A stretch of 64,000 nt of DNA from assembly GCA_032173965.1 (NCBI GenBank), contig CM063288.1:12566501-12630500 (forward strand), read 5' to 3'. Shown here piece by piece: positions 37,901-50,249 of this stretch (position 1 is its first letter; every line of letters begins with the position of its first letter). The position numbers and the translations under genes were made by a program. The stretch comes from Sitta carolinensis (lineage: Eukaryota; Chordata; Aves; Passeriformes; Sittidae). A model generated the notes under the pieces. The model did not search any database and was not told where the DNA came from. It saw only the letters and a list, made by a program, of their open reading frames with translations.

Positions 37901-40900
37901 CCCCGTGGAAATAGCTGGGGAGATGAGGTCCCGAAGGGTCTGACGAGGAGGAGGAGTGGCAGCAAGGTCACCTGAGGGGAGAGTGCACGTTGGCCAGAGG
38001 TCTCCTGCTGCTGGCTCCTGTCACACCACACAGCTGGGGGGGCCTAGGGCTTGTCCTTGCCTGGAGGCTTTACAGCTGTGGGAAAAAGACACCATCAACC
38101 TGAGCAGGTCTGCCTGAGAATGCAAGCATCACTGTAGCTGGAGATGGTTTGGGTCCATGTGAGATCCTCTTCCTCACCTGTCAGCAAGTAACTCAGGGTG
38201 GGCTGTCAGCCTTGGCATAGTGACCAGGCAAAAAGATAAAGCCAGCCCCAAAAGAGTCCTTCTCTGGGATTTTCTTTTGCCCGTTGGATACATTTGACTT
38301 CTTGACACACAGAATTTAACTTATTTGTAGCTAAAGATTAATTTTTTTCCTCTTGATAATACTCCCAGTTTAATTCTGCATTTAGACATTTTGTATAATT
38401 AATGTTTTTGCTGCTGGGTTTACAGTTTTTTTTCAATAGACTCCACAACAGTTGACATTGTTTAGCCATGTACAAATTGCATGTAACAAATTTTCTTCAG
38501 ACACACGTATAACAGAAGACCCCTTTTGAAGCAATGACATTTCTACTGTAAATAAGATTTTCTTTCCTAACCTTAGCACTAATTTACTGTTTATGTAGCA
38601 ACAAGTTGCAATTATAAATGTCTAGACTTTTTAAGGAGCAGCTCTGGAATGATGAAAAGTCTGCTGGCCATTGCTGTATGTATTGATCACTATTACTTGA
38701 GGTGCAGAGTACCATTTAATCACGCAATTTACAGTGATACCAAAGGCCAAGACTATTCCATGTGTAAATGTGTAACAAGCAAAACTTTGTGGTGTTCAGA
38801 GGATATTAAATCCCACAATTTTGGAAAGAGGAGAGCAGCAAACTTTCCCCTTCATGGTGCTTTTTCTTGCGTTCTTTTGCCTATGGCATTTATTTCTCCC
38901 TAGTGAGACTAAGCCAGAGCTAGAAACACTCTCTACCAATACCGATTCTCAGACAGATGCTTGAAATACCTGCCTTTATTCTCATTTATATATTGAAGCC
39001 CTGTTGCACTGCCAGAAGCATGTAAATCATAGCAACCCATCTTTGACTACTAGTTTTGATATAAATTGCTGCACAATAAGCAAGAAATGAGCTAGAGGCT
39101 ACAAAGCAGGTTCAAAGAAAGTCCTTCGAGAGACATTTTAAATTTTATGTTATCCAGAAAACACATGTCCCTTTTACCAAATCCCCAGCTGTGACAACTA
39201 ATATGGTAATCTGGGAAAGAAGGAAGACAGGTTCTATGCCATGCATATCCTCAGGTATTTAGAAGCTGGCAAGGAAATTTGCATGTGGGACTCTAATTTG
39301 GCATCATCTACAGCTCAAGCTGTATGTCTGTATGAACATTTGATTTCACCATATTGCCAGGGTTGGAGATGACAGTGGGGGAGGTTGTACTTGGACTGTG
39401 GAACCTAACTTTCTTCTCCTTTTGGTCATTGTTTTATTGGAGGAGGGTAGGGAAAGGCACTACAGTAGATGATGACCTCTCCAGAGTTCTGCATACATGG
39501 ATTCATCCTCTGCATAAAGTACAGGTAGCAATTTGTCTGTAGTCTCTTCCATTGTTGCCAGTGGAAAAACACAAAAGACAGGCTTTCCATGAACCTGGGG
39601 AAGCTGTCAGTGCAGTTTAGAGGAACCTGCTAGGACACACTGCTCAGCCAAATTTAGCCCTTGGTATCTTCACAGCACTGGCTGTGAAGAAAAAGAAACC
39701 ACATGTACAGTGCCTTCCTCACAAGGGAGAAGGAAATGTTAGCTATAAGCTAAAAGGAAAGAGACAAAGAGATTCTTCCAAACTGTGAAAGAAAACTCAG
39801 TAGCAAAAAGGAAAACTTGTCTGTTGTCTGCTCCATGACAATGGGAGGAGGCAAAGATGAGGCTGCACAAATTCATCCACTACACAAAAGTCTTTGTTGC
39901 TGCCAATGTACATTAAGCTAATTCCATGTTCTTTGTGCACAAATGAAAACTTTCTCTGTCCTAGGCTCATGATTTTTTTTACAGCATTTTTTCTTCACCT
40001 CCTAGCTGTAGTGCCTTCTCCCTTGATCTCCTTGCACAGGCTCCAAGGCTACTCATCAGCATCCTTCCCTCTGGCCTTATAATGGTGATTTCTTGCTGCT
40101 GGCCTCGTGCCAGCTGGGTTTCCTTCTGTCTCTTCACAGCCCTTGGCACTTTATAAGAAGGGATTATTATCACTACACATGATTAGAAGCTAATAGCAAT
40201 ATTCTTAACCTGTGTCACTGTTAAAGACGACTAAACCCCACAGACTGTACTAAGAGTAGACACAGTATTTACATTGTGAATTAAATCAGTTCTGGACAGT
40301 GGTAAAAATGTTAGGCACTAATGCTCTCACACTTTGCAAACCCTGGTCAGCAAGCACAGGAGAAGTTCAGAGCATTGTTTTCAGGAATATGGGACAGTGT
40401 AATTTAGTGTCTTAAGCAATGTGTTTATCCATATCTAAAACTGTGACTACAAGTCTAGTGATATTAGCAGAGCCAACACCCTCACTGACCAGAATTTTGC
40501 TTGGGTAAAATGGCTTGAATCTTTCAATCCAGAACTGCAGGAGCCCTAATTGTCATAGCAATCAGGCTTGTGTTCAGTATAAATCTCAGGTACAATGAAG
40601 TCTTTCATGTGGTCTGAATTTTCTGGTAGTTGTGCAACTAATCTGTCAGGTCCCTTGGCTTGAATTTGTTCACCTTTGGTTTTTCTGAAGGTATCAAATG
40701 ATTCATCTAAATATCCACTAAACCTATGCTTGATCAGACCTGGTTTGCTAAGATCCTAAATTAGGTTCCACTGCAAACATTTTCTCCTCCTCCTCCATTT
40801 TCTGCAACGTTGAGATGGTGCAGCTATCTAATATTAAACTTAAAGGTAAATGATTTGTATTCATCTCTCAAAGGAGAAGGAAGAATAAGCAAATGCTCTA

Positions 40901-43111
40901 TTATAATTGTGTGCATTTATATTTGATAAAAATGGTTGCAATTTGTATGCAAATTAAGCGTGACTCAGCCTCCTGGCAATTTGTCAGTGGGACCCTAAGC
41001 ATCACAAACCATTTATGTCCCTACCTAAGCAGCCCTGGGGCCATCTGAAGGCATTTTAGTGAAGAGAATCCAAATTCTGCTTTAAGGGGTTGTAAGCATG
41101 TTCAAACTATATGTTCATACAGGTACAAGCCTGGCTTACCACCTGTCCCCGAATCACTGAATCCTTTTAACTCATTCCTAAAGATGATTTCTTGTGTAGT
41201 TCTGCTTTTCATAACCTTTCCTTTGACATAGAGGCTCAATGGTAAATGCGTCAGGTCTCCAAAAGCTTCTGTGGGACACTCACAGTGAACTTGGGGGAAA
41301 AACTCTTTTTTGTCCATGTAAGAGTACTTATTATGAGCTTTTTACTACCACATATTACTGCTACATGTTACTACCTCCCTCAGTGCTTCACAGCCTTGGA
41401 AGATGGCAGCAAAAGCACGAGCACCACTTCTCACATCCATTGGAAAATGCACTTGGCTATCATCCTGACTTAACCTGCTCTTTCTTCACTTTTTCCTGAT
41501 GGTTTCCTGCCATTACTCTATTACTTACCTTGTTTCTCCCATTTTCCTATCTTCCTTCAACAGCAAAAAATGGGGACCACAGGATATTTCTTGAATCTTT
41601 CCTCTCCGACTTTCCTGCCATGTCAGCTGGACATTTTATAATTTTTCTGGGGAAAGAACCGTTTCTTGTGTCTGCATGCCTTTCCTTAACCCTCACTTTG
41701 GAGAGGTGCATTTAGGGATATAGAAACAGTACATCACATACTTCCACAGTCCTCAGTCTGGTGCTGTACATCAAGGTGTGTACATACACAGGGAAAAAAG
41801 CAGTCATGGAAGCCAAAAAACCCAAGGAGGAAAGACAGACAAGGCCAGCTCCAGGGAAGCCCCAGTGTGAGAATCTGTAATGCAATACTGTCAGTAACAA
41901 ATAACACATCTAAACATTCCAAGAAGCAGATGTACAAGGAGAAGTGATAACAAAGCTCTACTCTGTACTAGATTTAATTTTGTTAAGGAATGGCTGGAAT
42001 TAACTCTGGTTAGATAATGCATTTGTAAATGCTAGTATAGACAGTCTGCAAACATTTATTCCCAGAGATGAATGTTTGTGGCTTACTGAACTGGCTGGCT
42101 AACACAAGTTAACTGGCAATCGATTGCAGCAGTGACATACCACAACTGGGGGACCTAAGCCACCCGTGACTCAGTTTACTGTTTGTGATTGTTACTGGAT
42201 TAAAAAGTGAGCTTTTAAAGAGAAGAGGAAAAAATACGCATGTATTTTAGACCAGTTATTTGATGGTCTTTGCATTCTCAATAGCTTTCAAGCACAGGCA
42301 GAAGTAATCTTTGCTTTGTATGTATGAGGAAATTGGAGGAGGAAATTAGTTTTTATTATTGGTATTGTCACGCCATAAAAACAGGGTCACTGAATAAGCC
42401 AGCGGGCATTTTTCAGATCACCTTATCTTGCCAAGGAAGAAAAAGGTTATTAATGAAAGAGAAATTAAAAAAAATAAATCAACATATATAGAGAACCCTG
42501 TAAAAATATAATTATGGCATGTCATTTATGATGGGAATGAAAGTCTGCAGCTGCAGAATTCCATAGTGCCAGTGCGAACATTTCAAAGTCAGCTGCAAGG
42601 TGTTATTTATTGGATTGTTTCATTTGAATTAAACTCGCTTTAAAGTTCCAGAAAGAATGCTCACACCTACATTTTTCATCGAAGGTTTGGCAATTCTGGG
42701 TGACATTCTCCTTCTCCTCTCCCATTCTCCCCACCCTCCCAGAGATGAGAGACTAATCCTATATAGAGCCACTGTAGATATAATTGAACCCCAGGGTGCC
42801 AGAGCAGTGCTGCTTTGACATGAATTCCATATAAAGGTGTTTCTGTTACTCTACATTTGTGCTGTCTGTGGATTTTAGTAGTGATTTACAATATTGATTG
42901 ATTACTATCTATCTTCCTTGATATTCTGCTTTGCATTCCACTGCAGAGAGGATGAATTAATCACTGACAAGGCTAGCAGTCTTAAAAGTATATCATGAAA
43001 CCACATTGTTTTATTAGGCATATAGTCTGGCAACAAATTGTTTATAAAAATGGCATTTCTCCTGGGATCCAAGCAGTAAAACTCACAGACTCCTGGGCAA
43101 ACTAAGAAGAA
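34997..43111. other. Non-coding AT-rich DNA
   Basis: No credible gene. A short GT repeat lies at 35301-35321. The interval 37020-37560 is strongly AT-rich. The interval 42340-42680 is free of simple repeats and has ATTAATGAAAG and GAATTAAACTCGC motifs; it is the sort of sequence often found in conserved non-coding elements, but conservation cannot be judged from one sequence. Confidence 0.5.
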
Positions 43112-43134
43112 AACCAACCAACCAACCAACCAAC
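43112..43134. repeat. (AACC)n microsatellite
   Basis: About five to six copies of AACC, ending in CCCCC. Simple tandem repeat. Confidence 0.93.
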
Positions 43135-46100
43135 CCCCAAGCAGAACACATCCCCCCTGCTATTAAAATTTAGTTAATCTGAACCGATTTTTCTCTCATA
43201 AATTAATTCTATTTGAAAAAAATCCCTTCAGGTGTACCCTAAATGGAGACGATTCTATTCTGAAACTCTCCTCTATAATTTTACAAATGTCACACTTTAA
43301 AACTTTTTTCCAGATGAAAATCTTTATTATGATTTATGAATAGCTTCAGCCTCACATATGCATTTTAAGTGTATTTTGACAATCAAGCTTGAAGGAACTC
43401 AACTATTAGAAATAATTTAAGAATTTTGTATAGATAACATGCTGGTCCTTTGAAAAGGCACATCATGTGGATTTGCTCTGTCCTTGTGAGATCACCTTGG
43501 CTAATTAGTGGCACTCACTTGTTCTAAAAAGCCTGCATAAATTAAAGAAATACTTGTCTTACAACTACACATACTGGTGGTAACACATACTATGGGCTTG
43601 ACCCAAAGCCTGTGAGTTTCAGATCAGGATAACTGCTTGAACTCATGTAGTGGTATTGAGAAAGGTGAGCTCATGGGCTGCTTGGCACCACAAATAACAA
43701 AATGTTGCAGTGTCCTGCTCTTCATCTTTCACATATTTTTGTTCTGAATTAGTTTCTTGGTGCATTGTGGCAGGTTTCTGGTCTGGAGTGAATTATGATA
43801 AACAGGCAGGCTGCTTCTCAAAGTGAGGAAACCCCCTTTTCTAACCTATCCCATTACTTTTTTCCTGCATTTAATTGTACAGGCTTCACAGGGTCAAATA
43901 ACCCTTGATTTCAGCAGACGTGGGGTTTTACCCCTTAAGGACGGGACAGATTTTTCTCCTGATGCATTTCCCTCACAAAGGCTGTGATTGTGAGACAGAG
44001 AAAGTCAGACTCTGGAATAAAAAGTAATTTGTAATCAAAGCAGCAGATAAATCTTTGTCAGGCAATGTCTGAACCATCAAATTCTTTACAACACCTTATT
44101 CTAGCACAGCGTTGTGCAAATAAGCAGGATACTCCAAAAGAAGTTCATAAGGCGTTGAAAAATGCAGCTTGGGGAGGCAGAAGAGTTCTGGCCTATTGTC
44201 ATTCATGCTGAATGATGTTTAGCTCTCAAACATCTGAAGCATATTCCTGAAAAGCATTGTGCTATAAGCTGTAGCTTGCAGTTCTGCTCGGCCTGTAGGG
44301 TTTCATGGTGTACCTTATCCCTGAAAAGCAGGTAAACATTCTCTGAAGTGCTCATTTTGCAGCAATGAGTGGTTAAGAGGAAATGATGGGCATAATTACA
44401 GCATGTGCTTTGTGCTATTAAGCCAGACAGCCAGTTAGTTGACTGTGTGCCCCAGGGTGAGTTTCTAAGTTCTCTCTACCAAAGTGGAAACCAAACTTCA
44501 GTTTAATTTTATTTGACTTGTAGGATCTGGTGTGCACATAATTTGGAAAGAGCTAATTTGCTGGTAAAAAGCTTTTAACATTTCACATTAGATTAGAAAA
44601 GGATATGCTCTAGAGGTTTTGGATGATTATTCACTAAACAAACAAGCAAACAAACAAAAATCTGTAGCAGCTAGAGCTGAACTACTGCAAAGAAAATTAA
44701 ATTTTAGAGAAAGGAAAGAGAGAATTAGAGAGGAGACAAGACTGCTGGGGGACTGTGTGTGAAACAAATATGTGGGGCATATAAGTAAATGTAATTTCAT
44801 CTATTTTTATATTGATTTTCTAGTCAGTTTGGCAGGCAAGGTTTGGCAGACCTGTAATATTCCTATCAGTCTGCACTATTTTTGTAACGTGCCTTAACAT
44901 TTATCCCAAGAGTTGAAGACAGTTGGGATGGAGTTTGGAAAGCATTTGCTCAGTAACACTGCACTTAAGTGAGGCTGTGTTCCTGAGTGCCTTGTGTTAA
45001 AATTTAATATATCACAGTGATTTGTTATATAACCTGAAGTTATCAGAAGTGCCACAGGCTCCAAAGTCACCTGTGGATGGGTCATTGCACTTGTCTGTTA
45101 TTTCTCCCAATCCCACAGTGTTGGACACTCATATTCCTTAATCCTTTTTATGGCTCGTTGTCATCTCACTCTAGGAAATATTTTACTCAGTGGCCATTCT
45201 CCACAAAGCCTCTTGTCAATCTCACCCCACACTGCCTCCAGCTCCTGCTCTGCCTGATTTCTGCCTCAGTTATTTTCATGTAAGTACTTTATTTTTGTAA
45301 ACTTGATCTTTCCTTTTTCATTGTGTTGAAATGGCTATTCCCAAAGCCTCAAATGTTTTTTTGACCTCATTTCAGTCCTTCTGGTCATCTAAATCCTCTC
45401 TATCTTCTCAATTGGTTTTGCTAGTTCCTCCATAATATGTTTTCAAGACATTTGAGGTTCCTTCAACCTCTCAGGGTGCCCCCCCCAACTCCAGCATCAG
45501 AGTTCTCCCACTCACTCAACTGTTTTCAATTGCCATTTTCATGGAAATAATTCCAATCTCTTCTCCCTCCTAGCCTGTCTGCAACAATATCTCTTGTCTT
45601 TTGCATTGCAGGTTTTCCCCTGTCAAATGGGTCAGGATCAAATGAAATGAGCAAGGCCCAACTCTTCATAGAAATCTCCTCCCAGTCTCTGTGATCTTAC
45701 CTAGTCAGAATTGCTCAGTTCCTACTTCAGTTTTCCAAACCCAAATCAGATCAGAGAGCATGTGCATTCATGTGCACACCTGAGCTTCCTCCCACATGGA
45801 TAAGAGCTGGATCACAATATATGTAAAGTAGTTGAGATACTCTTTTTCTGCAGCCATTTTCAAATACTGGTTTACCAACTCTGGAAAATACAAGAGAAAA
45901 TTTTCAAAAGGAAGAGACAGATCAACAACTCAGGGGAGTATAACTGATTATATAAACAATTTAGGCTTTTCTTTTCCCTTTGATTTTTGCAAACTTATTT
46001 TTACCTGTGTTTTATTATAAAGCCTTTCCTATTACTTGACTATTTGTAAGGCTTAGATTCAATATATGAAATCTGCAGCCTCTCTTCATAGATAACATCA

Positions 46101-46424
46101 CTGACAGCTCAATATATTCTTCCCCTTTGGTGGAAAAATGAAATGAGGCAAACCTTGGAGTTAATGAAGAAAACACAAAGGATATTGAACGATGCACCGC
46201 TTTTATAAATTAAAAGATTTTCTTGGAGGAAGGAGAATAGCATACACACAATTCTCGCCTCATTTTAAATGGTCATAGGACTTTCTTGAGGACTCCCATA
46301 AGTTTTTATTCATAATCCTAGCAGCAATAATTCAATGTACTTTTATGGAGTCTGGCTGCCTCTGCTGAGGCAGTGATGCCTGATCAAATCACTGTAGTTC
46401 ATTGTTACAGTAAATAAAAGGCTT
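43135..46424. other. Non-coding DNA
   Basis: It contains an impure AAAC repeat at 44635-44660. The plus strand is pyrimidine-rich from about 45090 to 45720. No gene or dispersed repeat is recognised. Confidence 0.5.
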
Positions 46425-46555
46425 TTATATATATTTATATATATATGTGTGTGTGTGTGTGTGTGCATATATATATGTGCATATATATATGCACACACAT
46501 ATACATAGACATACATACATATGTGTGTATATATATGTATATATACACATATAAA
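46425..46555. repeat. Compound AT/GT microsatellite with palindromes
   Basis: Mixed TA, GT and CA dinucleotide tracts including about nine GT units at 46447-46465, then CATATATATATG and TGTGC-(AT)5-GCACA at 46476-46495, a perfect 20-base palindrome. The upstream GT tract can also pair with the downstream GCACACAC. Alternating purine-pyrimidine sequence of this kind can adopt Z-form or cruciform structure. Confidence 0.95.
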
Positions 46556-49500
46556 GATTTATATAAAAATGATTTTTTGGCCATGGAATAATACCAGGAT
46601 ATATGTGCTTCAGGAATTACAGTGACCTTTGGGTCAATGGAATCTGTGTAAATTACACTGGTAGGATGCTTACATTATCCCTAAATTGTTTCTCATAGAT
46701 GAGCATCATTTGGCTGCACTACTGGGAAAGATGAACCCACAAAGCTGCCACCAAGTCTTTCAGTTATTGCTGGTGTGGAAAATAGTGGTCCTAGGCATGA
46801 TGAGCATATTTTAAGACTTGGATTTTCTCCCAACGTAAGTTTTCTCTGCTCCATGGCACACCTTTATTTAAGACCAACTTTGTTATATTTTAATTTTCCT
46901 TTTTGACTACGTTGCTGCTCAGCCCTTGTGACTTTTGACAGGTGAGAAATTCAAGATTCAGTGCAGGATCTGTGACAGCTTTTGGAGGACGCTGTAAGGA
47001 GATGTGAACTGAGGTGCTGATCACATAATTTCCCAGTGCTATTAAAGCAGCCTTCCAGGATCTGAGCTTCTGGCAAGGCTTCGACCAGCTTCTCCACTTA
47101 GTCAACTTGTAAAGCTGAGACTTTCTCCAGAGATTCCCTGGTGTTTGGAAATATCCTCAGGGAAATAATTATGTTACAGAAATACTGAAATTATTGTGTT
47201 TGGTTACAAGAAATGCTTCAAAGACTGGACATGGACTGCCACGTGCATTCCTAATCTGAGGTAACTACGCTCAGACAGCTAAAATGAACTACAATGTTGA
47301 GATCATGCTGAGTTTGTTACTTGAGCAGTCAAAAAGCCCTTCTATTCTTGCTCCTTGGATCTACATTTTTTTTGCACAAAGCCGTGGTCACAGAAATTAG
47401 TGCAGCTGTTGTTCAGATGCTGGATGTATTTGATGCTCTCAGTCCAGCTCATTGTTAACAGAACACATAAAGCAACACAGCTCTGCAAGCTTTCCTCCAG
47501 ACTATAGGCAAAGGCCAACCTCTCTTTGCAACAAGACAATTTTCTACTCCCTACCCAGCAAATCCACAACATTAAGTGGCATTCCACTGAATGAGCCCTG
47601 TAAAAGAGGCTTTCAAGTAAAACCAATCAGTTCCAAAATATACTAAAAATTGGTGCAACAAACTGCCACAAGAAGCCCCTTATGATGAGAAAGAAATACT
47701 GCTTTGAAAAAACAAGTCAAGACCCTGAAATGCTATGACTTCTTGAGCTCTCCTGCTGTGACTTTATCTATTAACACATATCCAGTTACACAGCATGGTG
47801 CAGCATTAACCAGGACACCTCTGACATTTCTGTGTTGTTCTCCTCAAGACTGTGGTCATGAATCAGTCTTTTGTTGGATGTTTATTCCTGGCTATATCAT
47901 CCTTAAATATAATGTCCCTTCCCAAGCACTGGCAGCAGCATTAAATTCACTCTAGGTGCCCAACTTTTGGGATGCTCTTTGGACTCTCATGATGCCAAAA
48001 GGATCAAGAAGTGCCTTGCCCGCCTCTGTCTCCTGCTGTTGGGCTCTCTGTAAAGTTTGCCTTCCCAGCCATTTCTTCTTGTGTCCCTGCATTAGCCTGA
48101 AAAATAAGTTCACTATGGCTAGTGAACCTGGTATTGAGGTACTGAGGGAACATGGATTGTAAAGCTCAGTTTAACCACTTATTGAGCAGAGATTACATTT
48201 TGTGAAAAAGGCGGAAGTGTCTGGTCAGTCTGGATATGAAGTGGCTGAAATGGCTGTTTTCACTCCTTGCTTCTAGGACACACCAATTTAGGAAAAGAAT
48301 ACTGAAGCTGAAACACTTTAGAGTGCAAAGAGCCTGGGGCTTTGTGCCTGAAAGTCAACTTTGCTATAGGCAGAATTTTAGAGCAAAATTGCTAAGGGCT
48401 GTTGGCCATATGGGTATGTAGGGAGAGAGAGAGAAAGCTAGAAAGTGAGAAGTGCAGTCAACCATGTACCCTTCCTCTACAGGAGAATTTTTGGGGTAAA
48501 TTTCTGAAGTAAAAGCTATAATCTAAAAGTACTTTTGTTAGTCTTAAGTGACCCAGTACAGTGAGTGGCCCTCCCAGAAGCATTTATCTCTGTTAATTCT
48601 GCCAAAATCTACACAGAAAGGAGTTTCCCTATTGACTGGTAACTCAAGACACCTTTTCTCCTCCCAAGATTTTCAGCCACTTTCATCTTGATGTGTTCTT
48701 TTTTTTCTGCTTGTGATTTTAATCTGAAAGACCAGTCCTGTGAGAAGATGCTTAATTGAGAACAGTAGTGAGATAATGAAATAAGCTATTTGTCACATCT
48801 CTCATTGCTTGGTTGTGTCTTCCCTTGGTGAGTTTACCTAGGGAGCAGACAGGCTGCCCTTGTTCCATGATTTTTCAGCTCTGATCATGAATAAAACTAC
48901 AGTCACCAAAATTGTGCATTGTCCTGATAACAGAATCTAAATGTGGTTGCTTTTCATGACACCAGGTGAAGGAGTATTCTTGGGCAGCAAAATAAGTGCA
49001 GAACAAAAGAAGGTCAAAGACAAGCTTTGCATCGCATTATTTACATCAATGCTGGGAAAAAGCCTTGTGAGCTGAGAAGGGGTAAGTGGAGATCAAAGGT
49101 GGGCATTAAAATTTCTTGAAATCAATGAGTAGGATTCCACTGACTTTTATGAGCTCTAGAGCAGATGTGAACAACTGTCACTTAGCCACTTTGCCTATGT
49201 GGATTGTCTTTTTCTTCTAAAAGTTTCAGTATGAAATATAGCTCTTCTGGAAGAAATACCAGAGATTTTGCAATTCTTGTCCACATTTCTTGTATATTTT
49301 TTTTTTTTTTATTATTTTCTCCCTTGATTATGGATTTTTCTCAATGTGTCAAAAAGACTGTGGACTTCATCACAAGGTTTTGTCAAGTGGAAAAAATAAC
49401 AGGCATCTGAAACAGGAAAGGTTTGTGAAATGCAGTCTTCTAATTAAGTGCATGTGGAACAGAAATACACAGAGTTATTTTGGGAACATATTATTAGGAG

Positions 49501-49788
49501 TACAGAAGACTTGAACATGGGTATATTTATTTCCCTGTAAATTCTCTATAGCTTAACTGTGCAGTATCTGAGCAGTATCACTTAACCCTTCTCTGTTCAG
49601 CTGCTCTGCTGAAAATGCTCTCTTAGCTGAAAGGTTTCATACCAGAATTAGGGGTAAGTACAGCAGCAAGAGGTGCTGATAAACTCAGCCGAATTCTCTT
49701 TCTACACAGGGTGTAGCAGAAAGTAACAACAATGAGACAAATTCCTAGCTTTTAGACAGAACTTTTATCAAGTTTTGGGCCTCTCCCT
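46556..49788. other. Non-coding DNA
   Basis: No credible gene. A fragment at 46938-46997 reads like a decayed zinc-finger linker and is discussed among the findings. A T run lies at 49297-49310. Confidence 0.5.
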
Positions 49789-50249
49789 ATAAGAAAGCCT
49801 TTGAGGTACTGGAACAAGTCCAAAGAAGAGCAATGGAGCTGGGGAAATGTCTGTATAAATCATACGAGGAGCAGCTGAGGGAGTGGGGTGTGTTTAGCCT
49901 GGAGAAAAGGAGGGTTGGGAAAGTTCTCTACAACCACCCGAAAGGAGGTTGTAGCCATGTGGGTCAGTCTCTTCTCTCAGATAACAAGCAATAGGACTAG
50001 AGAAAATGGACCCAAATAATGCCAGGGGAGTTCAGATTGGATATTAGGAAAAATTCTCAGTGTAAAGTGTTGTTAAGCATTGGAACAGGCCATCTAAAAG
50101 AGTGGTGGAGTCACCATTCCTGGAGGTAATTTAAAAAAGTGTAGGTGGAGCACTTAGGGACCCAGCTTAGTGGTGGACTGGTCAGTACTGGGTTAGCAGT
50201 TGGACTTCATGATCTTAAAGGTCTCTTCTAACCTAAATTATTCTGTAAT
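49789..50249 (+). mobile_element. CR1 LINE, 5'-truncated copy with intact 3' end
   Basis: About 460 bp match the 3' portion of avian CR1 elements throughout: GGAGCAGCTGAGGGAGTGGGG, TTTAGCCTGGAGAA, AAAGGAGGTTGTAGCCATG, TTCAGATTGGATATTAGGAA, GGAACAGGCC, GGTGGAGTCACC and the terminal GATCTTAAAGGTC, CTTCTAACCTAAATTATTCTG. It covers the last part of the reverse-transcriptase ORF region and the 3' untranslated region. The frame is broken, so it makes no protein. It lacks a poly-A tail, as expected for CR1, which ends in short ATTCTRTG-type repeats. The 5' edge is approximate. Confidence 0.96.

Noticed and set aside
43112..43134. Regularly spaced repeats considered as a CRISPR-like array, here and at 56588-56620
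   Set aside because: These are simple 4-bp microsatellites without spacers, in a eukaryotic genome.
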